The position numbers were made by a program, and so were the translations under genes. 24,441 nucleotides of DNA from Diphasiastrum complanatum (taxonomy: Eukaryota > Streptophyta > Lycopodiopsida > Lycopodiales > Lycopodiaceae): assembly GCA_029204225.1 (NCBI GenBank), contig MU836408.1, positions 5,001-29,441 of the forward strand. The letters run 5' to 3'. Below, one piece after another: positions 1 through 8,706 of the stretch. The notes below the pieces were generated by a model that saw nothing but the letters and a program-made list of their open reading frames with translations, was not told where the DNA came from and ran no database searches. Numbering within the stretch: position 1 is the stretch's first letter; each line of letters begins with the position of its first letter.

Positions 1-2120
1 CTTTCATTTAAAACCCTTTTGTCTAGAAAGTAGACCAATGAGTTACAAATGATGCCAACATAAGAAACATACATATATTAAGGCAATGCACATAGGCACA
101 ACACAACATATTCCAAAATTGCTCTAGAAAGTGATTTGCTTTTTGTGGTTGGTTAGATTTTCTCTTGGATGTATGTTATGTGTAGAAATACATTACTATG
201 ATATTGCAAAAATATTGTAAACCTTGAAAGCATCAGGCCAAATAAATTACACGACCACTAAGATTGATATGAATGCGAATACTTGTCATCATTTGTTTCT
301 TATTTAGAACCACTATATAATTAGTAAACAGTGATGAATAAAGAGCTCAATTGTAGTGATCCATGTATGTAGGTAGGTGAATTCACTTGCAAAGTGCAAA
401 CTCGAAATTGTTAAAATATACTCACATGGCTCATGGTTCTATCATCCTTGCTATGTCATTTTACCTTTATTATCAGCCTTTAATGATAATATCTTGCTCA
501 AGCTTGGCAATTATTTACTATCACTGGCCATGCATATATGTAAAAGCTTTTGAAAATTTTTGTTTGGTGTGCCCTCAAAACTCGTGACACACTTTTACAA
601 GTTTTAAGACAAATATAAGTAATGGAATCGTGTGTGCCATTGTTATTTACTCAAACTCACTACAATTAATTTATATCAGAGACAAGCCATGTATTATGAG
701 TTTGACATTTATTTTGGCTATGTATATCTCAAGTCAAGACTCATTTCTTTAAGGCATGTTTATTTCTTAAGGACTTGTCCTTGGTTTTTAATCCATTGGC
801 TTCATTGATCAAACCTAAAGAGGTGAATGATCAAATGTAATACCACAACCTTTACTTTCAAGGCAATTCCAAAATTTTAAGGAGAGACCTAAGTCAAACA
901 TGATTCAGACCTGACTTGAACTTGAAAGAACTATCTCTATGATAAACTAAATTGACACGTCTTGGACTCTATCTACTCGAAATTTGTGTTTCGTTCAAAA
1001 GACAGTAATGACCCACAACATTTTGATCTATCGAATTGCATATTCCAATCCAGTGCTTGCCAAAAACTTTTTTTTCAACCTAACACAAAACCTATTAAAA
1101 TTTTCTTTTGTAGGCTTTTTTACAACTCATGGGCCAAAAGCCTACGGTCCTGTACGAAGAAGGCTCAAAAAAAATGCAAAGCCTTATAATAAATTTCTCA
1201 TTTTTCATTAGGATTTCGTTTGATTCAAACTTTGGGTCATTGTTCTGGAAAGCTGACAAGTATAGGAATGGAATAGAATCGACATCTTTCTCCAAAAATT
1301 GACTTTGTGAAAAACTTATAGGAAATTGATTTTTAAAATCAAAAACTTTTTTGAGATGCAGGAAAAGTTTTGTTTATTATTTTCAAATGCAAGAAATTGA
1401 TGTAGTAAAAATAAATAGAATCATATAAAGTTTATGTTACATAGCTTTATTAAGTCAATAAAATTAGTCATTATGTAAATTTGTAATATTTTGTCGAGAA
1501 GCAAATTTTTATGCAGAATTTAGAAAACAAGATTTTTGAAAAATCGACTTCTTCTAGGAAACACAAGAAATTAGAGTGATGCAATACTCAATGTCAAAAT
1601 GTTCAATTTGTTCATTTCGATAGATATTAGAATTTAAGAATTATTAAGAAATACTTGTATGATTTCTGTATTAAAGAAGAAGTAAAATGGTATGCACTTT
1701 GTTAATACTTTATGATGGGCCAATCAAAGAATGTATTAAAGCCTAGAGCCAAACTAATTACTTCTAAAATCTTTAACCAAAAAAAATATTTATGAAAATA
1801 AAAACCTATAGTCTAATATGTGATAGGCTTATAGCCTATAACGGCTCAAACATGTAGGTTATGAGAACTTACAAAAAAATTTCTTAGTAGGTGAAATAAA
1901 AAAATGTTAGGCTTTTCTCAATGGGTTATAGGTTTTTGGCAAGCATTTTCCAACCTTTGACTTACATTCGACATTAGTTCAATCAATTTACATGATTCTA
2001 ACCCTGGACACACTTCCTAAATCAACTCTATATCACTCTGCGATCAGCTATTGATCCGTAAATACCTACTGATTTTTTTCAAGTGTATTTGAAAGTTGTG
2101 TTAAATGGCATAATTTTGTA
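1..2120. other. AT-rich non-coding stretch
   Basis: I see no gene here. Open frames are short and show no recognisable protein. The sequence is AT-rich with many homopolymer runs. The only structure I can support is the imperfect inverted-repeat element at 1031-1971 with its internal hairpins, listed separately. It could be decayed transposon DNA or ordinary intergenic sequence. Confidence 0.6.
1031..1971. repeat. Degenerate inverted-repeat (MITE/foldback-like) element
   Basis: The arms at 1031-1067 and 1932-1971 are inverted copies of each other. Both begin TCGAAT at the outer end and share an exact 14-base block (TGCTTGCCAAAAAC at 1054-1067, its complement at 1932-1945), with poorer matching between. 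Inside are a perfect 10-bp stem (GTAGGCTTTT 1110-1119 with AAAAGCCTAC 1136-1145) and a 6-bp stem (ATAGGC 1823-1828 with GCCTAT 1834-1839). A motif resembling the first stem recurs near 1905-1938. No transposase is visible, and I could not define a target duplication. This resembles a decayed non-autonomous DNA transposon; chance in AT-rich DNA is the alternative. Confidence 0.35.
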
Positions 2121-2129
2121 CTTTTGAAA

Positions 2130-3304
2130 AGTATGAGCAATTTAGTGTGGTCTCCTACAGGTCTTCCCCCGGACTTTGTTCCTCCTCAAGGTTTTCTTGC
2201 TCCTTCGAATGGCATTCGCATTCTGGGTGTTCCGTTTGGGTCTGCTTCCTTCAGCTCTGCTTTTCTTGGTGAGGCTCTCCAGGAGGATGTTGCTCATTCA
2301 GATTTGCTTCCCTGGTTGGGCGACACTCAAGTCGCGTTTGACATCTTGATGTCTTGCTTTATCCAACATCCTTCTTATCTGCTGCGGACTTTCTCCTCTA
2401 CTCAGGACTTTTTGCATCTTCTCTCTTACTTTGACAACTCTATTATGGATGTTTTTGGCCGCCTTTTGGGCCCAGGTCCTTTGGATGGTGTGGAGACCCT
2501 TTCAGCTCGGAACCAAACTCGGCTATTCATTTCTTGTGGAGGTGTGGGTCTTCTCTCTACGGTTTCTTCTATACCTGCAACTTTTCTTGGGACCTGGGCT
2601 CTTGTCACCCCTGCTTTGTCTTCTCGGTTCCTCTCTGGCTTTCACCCCCTCTTGGCGGATTGCATTGCTCATGTGGATAGCGGTTCTCTACCTTTTCAGC
2701 ACCTCCTCATCATTGCACTAGAGCTCCTCCCTCTCTCTGCCCGAGCTTGTCTTCCTCCTTTCGAGCAACTCCTCACTTTCACCTCAGATCACCTGCAAGA
2801 GACCTCTTGGAGTGCATGCACAAGAAAACCCTTTCTAGCATACTCTCTGAGACTGCTTCGACGTTACATCGAGCTCAGCTTCTTTCTTGTGTGGGTCCTG
2901 GTGCGGGGGCTTGGCTGTCAGCTCGGCCTGTTATTCCTTCCTTTCGGATGTTTTCGGCCATCTTCACCACTGCTCTTCATCTTCGCTTGGGGCTACCTCA
3001 TCCTTCGGTCTTGGGTCTCTCCAGGTGTGTTTGTGGTCACCCTATTGATGTTCTTGCTATCCACCTCCTCCGTTGTCCTTCTGGGAGTGAGCGCACAGCT
3101 ACACATGATGTTATTAGAGATGCAGCGGCTGCTATAACTAGAAATGGAGGATTCCATGTCCTCAGAGAGCAGTCTCATGTCCTTCCTTCTTCTGCATCCC
3201 ACTCTTCCTGCACCCTTGTTGACATTGTCCTCTCTCAGGATGGGCTTCGTACTTTGGCAGATGTTGTTGCTGATCCCACGTGTGGTGACCTATTGCCTCG
3301 CTGT
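2130..3304 (+). pseudogene. Non-LTR retrotransposon ORF2 fragment (RT C-terminus plus CCHC tail)
   Basis: The frame from 2124 matches, from memory of plant LINE-like polyproteins, the segment after the RT palm, with motifs such as GIRILGVPFG. The reading then moves to another frame at about 2800-2806, consistent with one lost base, and continues to a TGA at 3305-3307. The second part carries a Cys-His cluster (C-x-C-x9-H-x3-C, in CVCGHPIDVLAIHLLRC) followed by a VDIVL...LADVVADPT segment. That order resembles the zinc-knuckle plus restriction-like endonuclease tail of R2/Dualen-type elements; this subgroup call is inference. The RT catalytic core is missing on the left and the end of the protein on the right, so it is a dead fragment. 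It is GC-richer than its flanks. Confidence 0.62.
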
Positions 3305-3308
3305 TGAC

Positions 3309-3329
3309 AGATTCTACATTCTAGAATCT
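3309..3329. repeat. Short perfect hairpin next to LINE fragment end
   Basis: AGATTCTA (3309-3316) pairs with TAGAATCT (3322-3329) around a 5-base loop. It starts two bases after the stop codon that ends the LINE-like reading frame. No function can be assigned. Confidence 0.5.
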
Positions 3330-3899
3330 GTTTACTAGTTCTTTCTTGTTTCTTGTTTACAAGAACTGTTTCTACCTGTTACCAGGCTTTATGGCATTCA
3401 TTATGTGTGCTCTTGATATTACGATGCCAAACCAGGCAGAAGGGAATAGATTGTCATTGTAGTATATTGTTTTTGTCCTGCTTGTCAGAAGACTACTCAG
3501 GATCATCTCTCTTGAACGCACTTATATTCTACATAGATGCAAGCCAAGAATGTTCATTCACAGATCAGCATACAGCCCAAATGAACGTTCAGTAGTTTCT
3601 ACAGTTACCTACACTTAAAATGGACTAAATCAGAGCTTGTATTTTACTAACACTGAGCTACACGTGCATAAATTGACAAAACAAGAATCAAGAACTAATC
3701 TACAGCATTTTAGGAGTCCAAGAATCAAGAAACCAACCAGCCTTTTGATTCTTGGACATCCCAAGAACATCAAGAACTAGAATGTCAGAGAATATGCAAG
3801 ATTTACACCACAGATCCCGCCTATGTAGTTTACCTGAATGTTGGTTCCTACATTAATCCACAAACAAGGAAAGAAACTAATCCACTCTACAAAAGCAAC
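3330..3899. other. Non-coding stretch, possibly LTR U5 or flank
   Basis: No gene is recognisable. It holds a 13-bp perfect inverted repeat (3716-3757) and a 15-base direct repeat CTAATCCACTCTACA at 3877-3891 and 3904-3918. Because the left end of the minus-strand LTR at 4468 is unresolved, part of this stretch may belong to that LTR. Confidence 0.45.
3716..3757. repeat. 13-bp perfect inverted repeat
   Basis: GTCCAAGAATCAA (3716-3728) is the exact reverse complement of TTGATTCTTGGAC (3745-3757), with a 16-base loop. Related CAAGAATCAAGAA and ATCAAGAAC words occur just outside it, at about 3682-3694 and 3768-3777, so the stem sits in a local cluster of similar words. A stem-loop could form on either strand. 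Confidence 0.75.
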
Positions 3900-4468
3900 A
3901 AATCTAATCCACTCTACAGTCCAAAACCACACACAAAAGGAGGGAAGGGCAAGATCATGAATGCATCACTCAAGAGACAAGCATGATCAAGGAGTTCAAT
4001 GGATGCACCAAACTCGTGAAGGCTCTTCTCATTTCAGCATGGAGTTGATACAATGCACAAAAAGCTCCTCTACACAAAGAGGGGGTCTCTTAAATAAGCA
4101 AGAGAGCTTCTTAGGTGGCATCCTAGTGGAATTTCTACATTTCACAAATTACAAGTGGAATAATGCTCTCCACTAGAGGTCACCATCAAAAAGTGGCTCA
4201 CTCTACTTTCTTTAAGAGGGGTCTACTTGCATTTTTTACATTTGCCTAGAAATACTAGTTCCTACATGGTCATTCCATCTTCCGGGATTCACCATGAGGA
4301 TTTACACAGTTCTTACTTGTCATTACTAACTAGTATTCCTCGGCTCTCATACTCGGCTCTTAGTCTTCATTAGTCTCGTCTTCTCAGAGACCTCCTCGGT
4401 CTAAGGTGAGAGGTTCTCTTGAGTTGCTCTGTCCAAGTATCTTGGGGATTCAACAGAATCAGCCAACA
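3900..4468 (-). repeat. 3' LTR of a decayed minus-strand LTR retrotransposon
   Basis: On the minus strand a purine-rich tract (4469-4485) is followed directly by TGTTGGCTGATTCTG, the expected arrangement of a polypurine tract and an LTR starting with TG. About 370 bases further on is a TATA box (TTATTTAAG). The first bases of U3 hold small palindromes (GATTC-TGTT-GAATC and CCAAG-ATA-CTTGG). There is no second LTR copy in the window, so the far (left) end is a guess and could lie anywhere between about 3600 and 3950. Confidence 0.5.
4089..4097 (-). promoter_or_regulatory. Putative TATA box in minus-strand LTR
   Basis: The minus strand reads TTATTTAAG at this position, about 370 bases inside the LTR start at 4468. 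The following bases on that strand are GA- and CT-rich, as in many plant retrotransposon leader starts. The call rests on motif and position only. Confidence 0.4.
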
Positions 4469-4485
4469 TCATCCCACCCCTAATG
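4469..4485 (-). promoter_or_regulatory. Polypurine tract
   Basis: The minus strand reads CATTAGGGGTGGGATGA, immediately followed by TG of the LTR. A polypurine tract primes plus-strand DNA synthesis and always abuts the 3' LTR, so it fixes this LTR as the 3' copy of an element lying to its right. Confidence 0.5.
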
Positions 4486-4489
4486 TGTT

Positions 4490-5400
4490 GTAGGACCCAC
4501 TGTAACTCATATTGGATGATGTCGCTCCGCTTTGCATTGGCATCTTCGATCGTCACTTGGAAAAGTGTAGATCCTCGTTCGCTTACATAAAACCAAGTGC
4601 TTATTGTCACCAGTCTTTATCACAAAAACTGTTTTTCACGAATTGCCATAGTTTAACCAAAATGTCTTATTGTTGCAATTGGTTGACATTCTCAAAATTG
4701 GAGAGCTCTCAACAACTTCACAACTTGTATGCTCGAGTGCTTTCCATGTGTCTCTTTGTTTTGTCACTTGTATCTGCCATTGACGGTCTCATCTTTGGTT
4801 TCTTGGTGGATTCTATCTTCTGGGAGGTCAATATCCTCCATTTGCCTCTGGGTGTTTCCGTGATTATTCTCTCAGTTGAAGTTCCAGTCCCAAGGAAAAC
4901 CTTTGATCTGCAGGTTGCACAAACTTTGGTTATCAATCTCAAGGGGATGGACTCATCATCAAATAATTGGTGGTAGGAACAGATTTGGATGAACGGTTTG
5001 ATAACATAAAGAAAACATGATGAAGGCCTGGTGGAAGGGTGAGAGGACTGATATTTCTACAGTTGCAGTCTTGGACCCTTGCAATGCCGAGCTTTGACCA
5101 CCACTTGCTAGGTGAGGATCTCACTTTATTTGCAGGTTCACGTTGTCTTCATCTTTCTATTTTCTACAGCTCTTTCTTTTGATCCGTTACTTTTGGATCT
5201 CTTTGGGCTTCATAAGAGGGGATTCAACTATCATTGCTCCAGAGAGTTTCTTTTGATCAAGGTTGATCTGACTCATCTGTTGCTTAAGTTTTGTCCTTTC
5301 CTCCTCAGCTTCTTGGATCTTCCTCTTTAGTTCTTCTAGCTGCTTCGCCTGCTTCTTCGGTCTTCGTTTGACTGATCAACCATTGTAGGTGGCAATTGGT
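4490..5400 (-). pseudogene. Decayed coding remnants: coiled-coil and basic segments
   Basis: Read on the minus strand, 5380-5200 encodes a strongly charged Lys/Glu/Gln-rich segment, with QLEELKRKIQEAEEERTKLK at about 5342-5283, that looks like a coiled coil ending at a TAA near 5185. Further on, 4976-4718 gives an open frame rich in Lys, Thr and Ser, and 4610-4401 another that crosses the polypurine tract into the LTR. No catalytic motif of protease, RT or integrase is present. The stretch sits between the Gln-rich segment and the 3' LTR. It is probably the eroded 3' part of a gag-like or extra ORF of this element, but I do not recognise the protein and part of the signal may be chance. Confidence 0.3.
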
Positions 5401-5454
5401 CTCCGCAAGACATTTGCAATGAAATTTCAACTACTTCGGTAGGACTATAAAAAA

Positions 5455-6014
5455 CTAGGAATTTCTCAGAAGAAATGTAAACTGATAATAAACAAACAGA
5501 TGGAAGGAAGAGTGGTAGTGACAACGGTAGATGGTTTGGGAGACAGGCATGAGAATGGATGCAGATGTATGACGAGAGGTTGGTTGAAGAAGGAGACTGA
5601 TTTCCCAATGCTTGTGTTTCTCTTTCTGAAGGATCTTCGTCATGACTGGGGTACTTCTTCTAATTGAGTCTTTTTGGATTACCCATCTGTCTTCTTTAGC
5701 ATTGTCTTTTTCATATTTGACTTGTGACCTTGGCTGTCGATCTTGCTGATATTGTTGGTGGCAATGTGGCTGCTCCAGTGGATCCAAGCAGATCCACTCT
5801 CTCCCACCCCCCCCAAAAAAAAAAAAAAAAATTGTTGGTGGGGATGTTGTTGCTGGGAACTGGTCATGTTCAAGATTGGAGCAGTGTGTGGAACACGCAA
5901 TTGAAAACACGGTGAACATGCGACTGGACTAAAGATTGAACAAATTTTAACTAAGTTTGTTTCGATCTTGTTGTAGTTGACTTGAGTAATATGGCAATGA
6001 GGTGCAGGAATCAA
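5455..6014 (-). pseudogene. Gln-rich retroelement ORF remnant, split by an insertion
   Basis: Two overlapping minus-strand open frames (down from 6014 and ending at 5455) lie in different frames. The upstream part ends in a Gln/His/Pro-rich run (SSQQQHPHQQ) at about 5831; the downstream part begins with a Gln-rich run and then a Lys/Asp/Glu-rich segment starting near 5750. Between them is a 69-bp insertion with a poly(A) tail and an 11-bp target duplication. Taking out 80 bp (insert plus one target copy) places the two parts in one frame and makes one uninterrupted Gln-rich tract, which argues that this was coding DNA. Position and composition suggest a gag-like or accessory protein of the minus-strand LTR element. 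No family is recognised. Confidence 0.42.
5751..5841 (+). mobile_element. Poly(A)-tailed mini-retroposon with 11-bp target duplication
   Basis: An exact 11-base direct repeat, ATTGTTGGTGG, lies at 5751-5761 and 5831-5841. The 69 bases between start with CAATGTGGC, contain a perfect 8-bp hairpin (AGTGGATC 5777-5784, GATCCACT 5791-5798), then a C-rich run and a run of A (5815-5831). Direct repeats around a 3' A-tail are the mark of target-primed reverse transcription of a short RNA. Flanking reading frames rejoin when it is removed. Replication slippage making a local duplication is the alternative, but it would not explain the A tail. Confidence 0.5.
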
Positions 6015-6802
6015 CTCGAACTTGTCATGGATTTCTCATAGTTTTCAAAAATTTGAAACTGTTGTACAAGGTAATCTGAAGATGGATAGATGAATGAAAA
6101 TGTGTTCTGGAGATGCTCTACAGAAGACTCTCGTGCAATAGCTATTTCTCATGCAAAAATCAATCACACAAAATAGGTGAAGAGAAACAAGGAAATAAAC
6201 AAACATGACAGAGAGTGAGAACTGTATAGCACTTGTCGAACAAAACTTGCATTCATCAACATTGATAAGTCACCTTGATAGTTGGAATAGTTCATTTGTT
6301 TTGTAGAGTAATGACACGTACTCTGATATGCCCTTGTCAAAACAAAGCAGGGTTGGTGACACAAAAATCTACCATCATTGATAGCAGATGTTGTAAGATA
6401 TAGCTTGAGATGCAGGTATGGTTGAGGTACTATGTCCTAAGGACCTTTCTGAACAAGAGATTCAGAACCGAATCTCTATCTGGATTTCCGAATTCGAGAA
6501 ATATTGTGTATTGGCACATTGGAAATCTTATCAGCTTGTGGAAAGACTAAATAGATTTGAATTGCAGAAGGGGAGGAAAACTGTCAATTCTCTGTGGAGG
6601 TTGCTCTTTGTTGGACATTGTAGCAGATGACGGAATATCGGTTTCACTTTCTTGCGACAATGACTCATTTCATACTAGTGTCTTGTGGCATTTTGGAGCT
6701 GGTATATTGTGCGATAATGTAGAAGTTTGCTAGAAACTTCTCGAGTGAGCAGTAGGTTGAGCGGTTGGGTGCTATGGTGCTCGTGTGGTTGTCGTGAGGA
6801 TC
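6015..6802. other. Decayed stretch, no recognisable gene
   Basis: Only short, disrupted open frames are present on either strand. It lies between two gag-like remnants on the minus strand and is most simply read as eroded internal sequence of the same element. A 16-base word, CTCTATCTGGATTTCC, at about 6474-6489 recurs exactly at about 7560-7575; no larger repeat surrounds it. Confidence 0.45.
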
Positions 6803-7290
6803 CTACCGGGAGTCATAACTAACGTGACGGGCAGGTAGGATCTTAGTTGGTTGCTTTGGACAATATTTGAAACTGTGTTTTCGGATACAGTCGGGACACT
6901 CAGCATGGTACTGGGTCTTAATTGGACAATCAACCATGAAGTGGCCGGCTTCACCATAGATGAAACATCTGGTGTGCAGTGGCCCTTGTATAACGGCGTA
7001 GCCATCTTGTATGGGTAGTGGTTCTGGACTTTCTGGTGGATTTTCATGATAAGGCAAGGCATTTCCAAATTGTGATGGGTGTTCTTCATATTGTTGAACA
7101 ATATGTGCTTGGATAGGTCGATATGAAGGACAAGCATCAACAGGATGCGTAGCCTGGCAGTGTGGGCACCATATTGTTTTTTGTCTATAAGGTACCTGTG
7201 CAGGGTTTGGCTGAGCAGGCATATTGCTTTGGACCCTATATCCAATATAGGGTCCAATCTTCAACCATTTTCTAGAAAGATACCTCCAAC
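6803..7290 (-). pseudogene. Gag-like nucleocapsid remnant with three Cys-His clusters
   Basis: The open frame running down from 7264 (and open upstream to about 7290) has three zinc-binding-like clusters: WCPHCQATHPVDACP near the start, CFIYGEAGHFMVDCP in the middle, and ECPDCIRKHSFKYCP near the end. The middle one has the spacing of a retroviral CCHC knuckle (C-x2-C-x4-H-x4-C) with its second Cys replaced by Tyr. The knuckle type is that of retrotransposon Gag proteins, which bind genomic RNA in the particle. A Pro/Gln-rich linker separates the first two clusters. There is no start Met of good context and no capsid domain, so it is partial. It could belong to the element whose 3' LTR is at 4468. 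Confidence 0.5.
7230..7256. repeat. 12-bp perfect palindrome with 3-base loop
   Basis: TGGACCCTATAT (7230-7241) is followed by CCA and then its exact reverse complement ATATAGGGTCCA (7245-7256). It lies in the gag-like frame, just before the point where the sequence to the right reads as a reverse transcriptase scrap. Confidence 0.8.
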
Positions 7291-7319
7291 TATTGAATTC
7301 TCCATTTCCTTAAGTTTTC

Positions 7320-7460
7320 ACAATAGAGGACAGCATCATCTAAGAATACTACTAGGCATTCACCCTAGTACGGACGAGAAACCTTGTTCATATACAGTCG
7401 AAATGACCTAAGCTTATTCTTCAAAACCAAAAGGAAAAATTCAATATCGCTAAAGTATAC
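7320..7460 (-). pseudogene. Eroded gypsy reverse transcriptase scrap
   Basis: On the minus strand this stretch can be laid beside the RT of the gypsy element at 17049-17955. Allowing frame changes, a PFG-like start, a region like [11 protein letters not shown], and VVFLDD-like codons followed by a VLY-like tail appear in the right order and spacing. The nucleotide match around GTAGTATTCTTAGATGAT (about 7330-7352) is the clearest part. FLDD is the catalytic metal-binding box of gypsy RTs. Stops and frameshifts show it is long dead. It stands upstream of the gag-like remnant, the reverse of normal gag-pol order, so two elements or a rearrangement are needed. Confidence 0.42.
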
Positions 7461-8706
7461 CAATAAAAATCTAGTATCTATGTTTAAAATGGTACAAGGA
7501 ATTCGATTCCTTCAAGAAGATCAGTAACTGCATTATCCGATAATCCAAAGATCTAAAACCTCTATCTGGATTTCCAATACCAGATATGCACATATCTATT
7601 CCACCAAATATCGGAGTACCCCTGAATTTGTTCCTAATGGATCGCAATAATCCAGTTCAAAATTGTGATTTAACAAGAATCTACACATGGCTTTACCGTC
7701 ACATAAACAACCCATCTGGCTGGTACTATTCATCCCGAATTCCTACCATCTGAGAGTTACAACTCTTAGGAATAAGGTTCTCACAGTTAAATGTGATCCA
7801 AGTGTCATTCTTGTTCCATGCCACAATTTCTAATAACAAATAGGGTCAACTCATGGTCCTATAGATATTCAAAATAAATTCAACTTAATGAATTCAAAAA
7901 AAAAAAAACCGATGCTATGCAATTTCCAAACATGTATTCTTAACCAACCCAAATTACACAACATTATCACATTTACCTACTCAGGTGTTTCATTTTCTTC
8001 CTCCCTTAGATTTTTTTGGTCACCCAAAAAATTTCATTAGCGAAGGTCCCCGAAAATTCCATTGACACATTTAAATGTTAGGCGACTTCCTTTTTTATCA
8101 CACCGGTTTATTTTCACTATTTCGTTAAAGTTGCCTGAATCAATGGAAAATCAATAAAATTTGGTTCCGGGTATTCTTTACGATATTCGATACACTTGTT
8201 TTTTAATCGAATATAGGACTACCTACCAAAAATTACGACCTTATTCCATTTATTCACTTTAACAAATATTTGAAAATCTTTAGTTTCCACAATCCTAAAG
8301 ATCAAAATATTTTAGGATAACCTATCGGCGAAAAGAAAAAATCAAAAAATTTACCGTTTAACTCAGTAATTTTACGCCAGAGTTAAACCGAAAATTCCAC
8401 TAACTGGGTACTTGCCTGGAGAACCAAACCACTACCATTATTTTGTCAAGATCGGTTCAATAAAAATTTTATTGATTATTACAGCTCGACACAAAAACAA
8501 TAGTATTAAGTTCTCAAAAACTAGGCTTATAGGTAATTGTCAAGTTGAAAAGGACTTTATACATGCATATTGTCCATAGAGAAGAAAAACCAAATTCTTT
8601 CTATTTTTTACCAGAAAACAATATCCGAAACCGAGTTTACTGCATTGACACGCATGCCCAAAGGAATCTGAATTCCTCTCACAATAAGCTAGTAACTCGA
8701 ATTTTT
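7461..8706. other. AT-rich stretch without recognisable gene
   Basis: No protein family, LTR or RNA gene is recognisable. The part next to 7460 may continue the eroded gypsy sequence on the minus strand but is too damaged to prove. There is a 9-bp inverted repeat (GTTTAACTC 8356-8364, GAGTTAAAC 8380-8388). The right boundary is where copia reverse transcriptase similarity begins abruptly. Confidence 0.5.

Noticed and set aside
4512-4976. Plus-strand 154-codon open frame with hydrophobic segments
   Set aside because: No family is recognised. It overlaps the minus-strand polypurine tract side of a retroelement, and the composition looks like the reverse of a Lys/Thr-rich minus-strand frame.
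6418-6630. Plus-strand 70-codon open frame (MVEVLCPKDLSEQ...)
   Set aside because: It looks protein-like in composition, but there is no recognised domain, no neighbours in frame and no splice context; it is too weak to call.
7145-7411. Plus-strand 88-codon open frame
   Set aside because: It is antisense to the Cys-His gag-like frame and to the RT scrap; it has no motif of its own.
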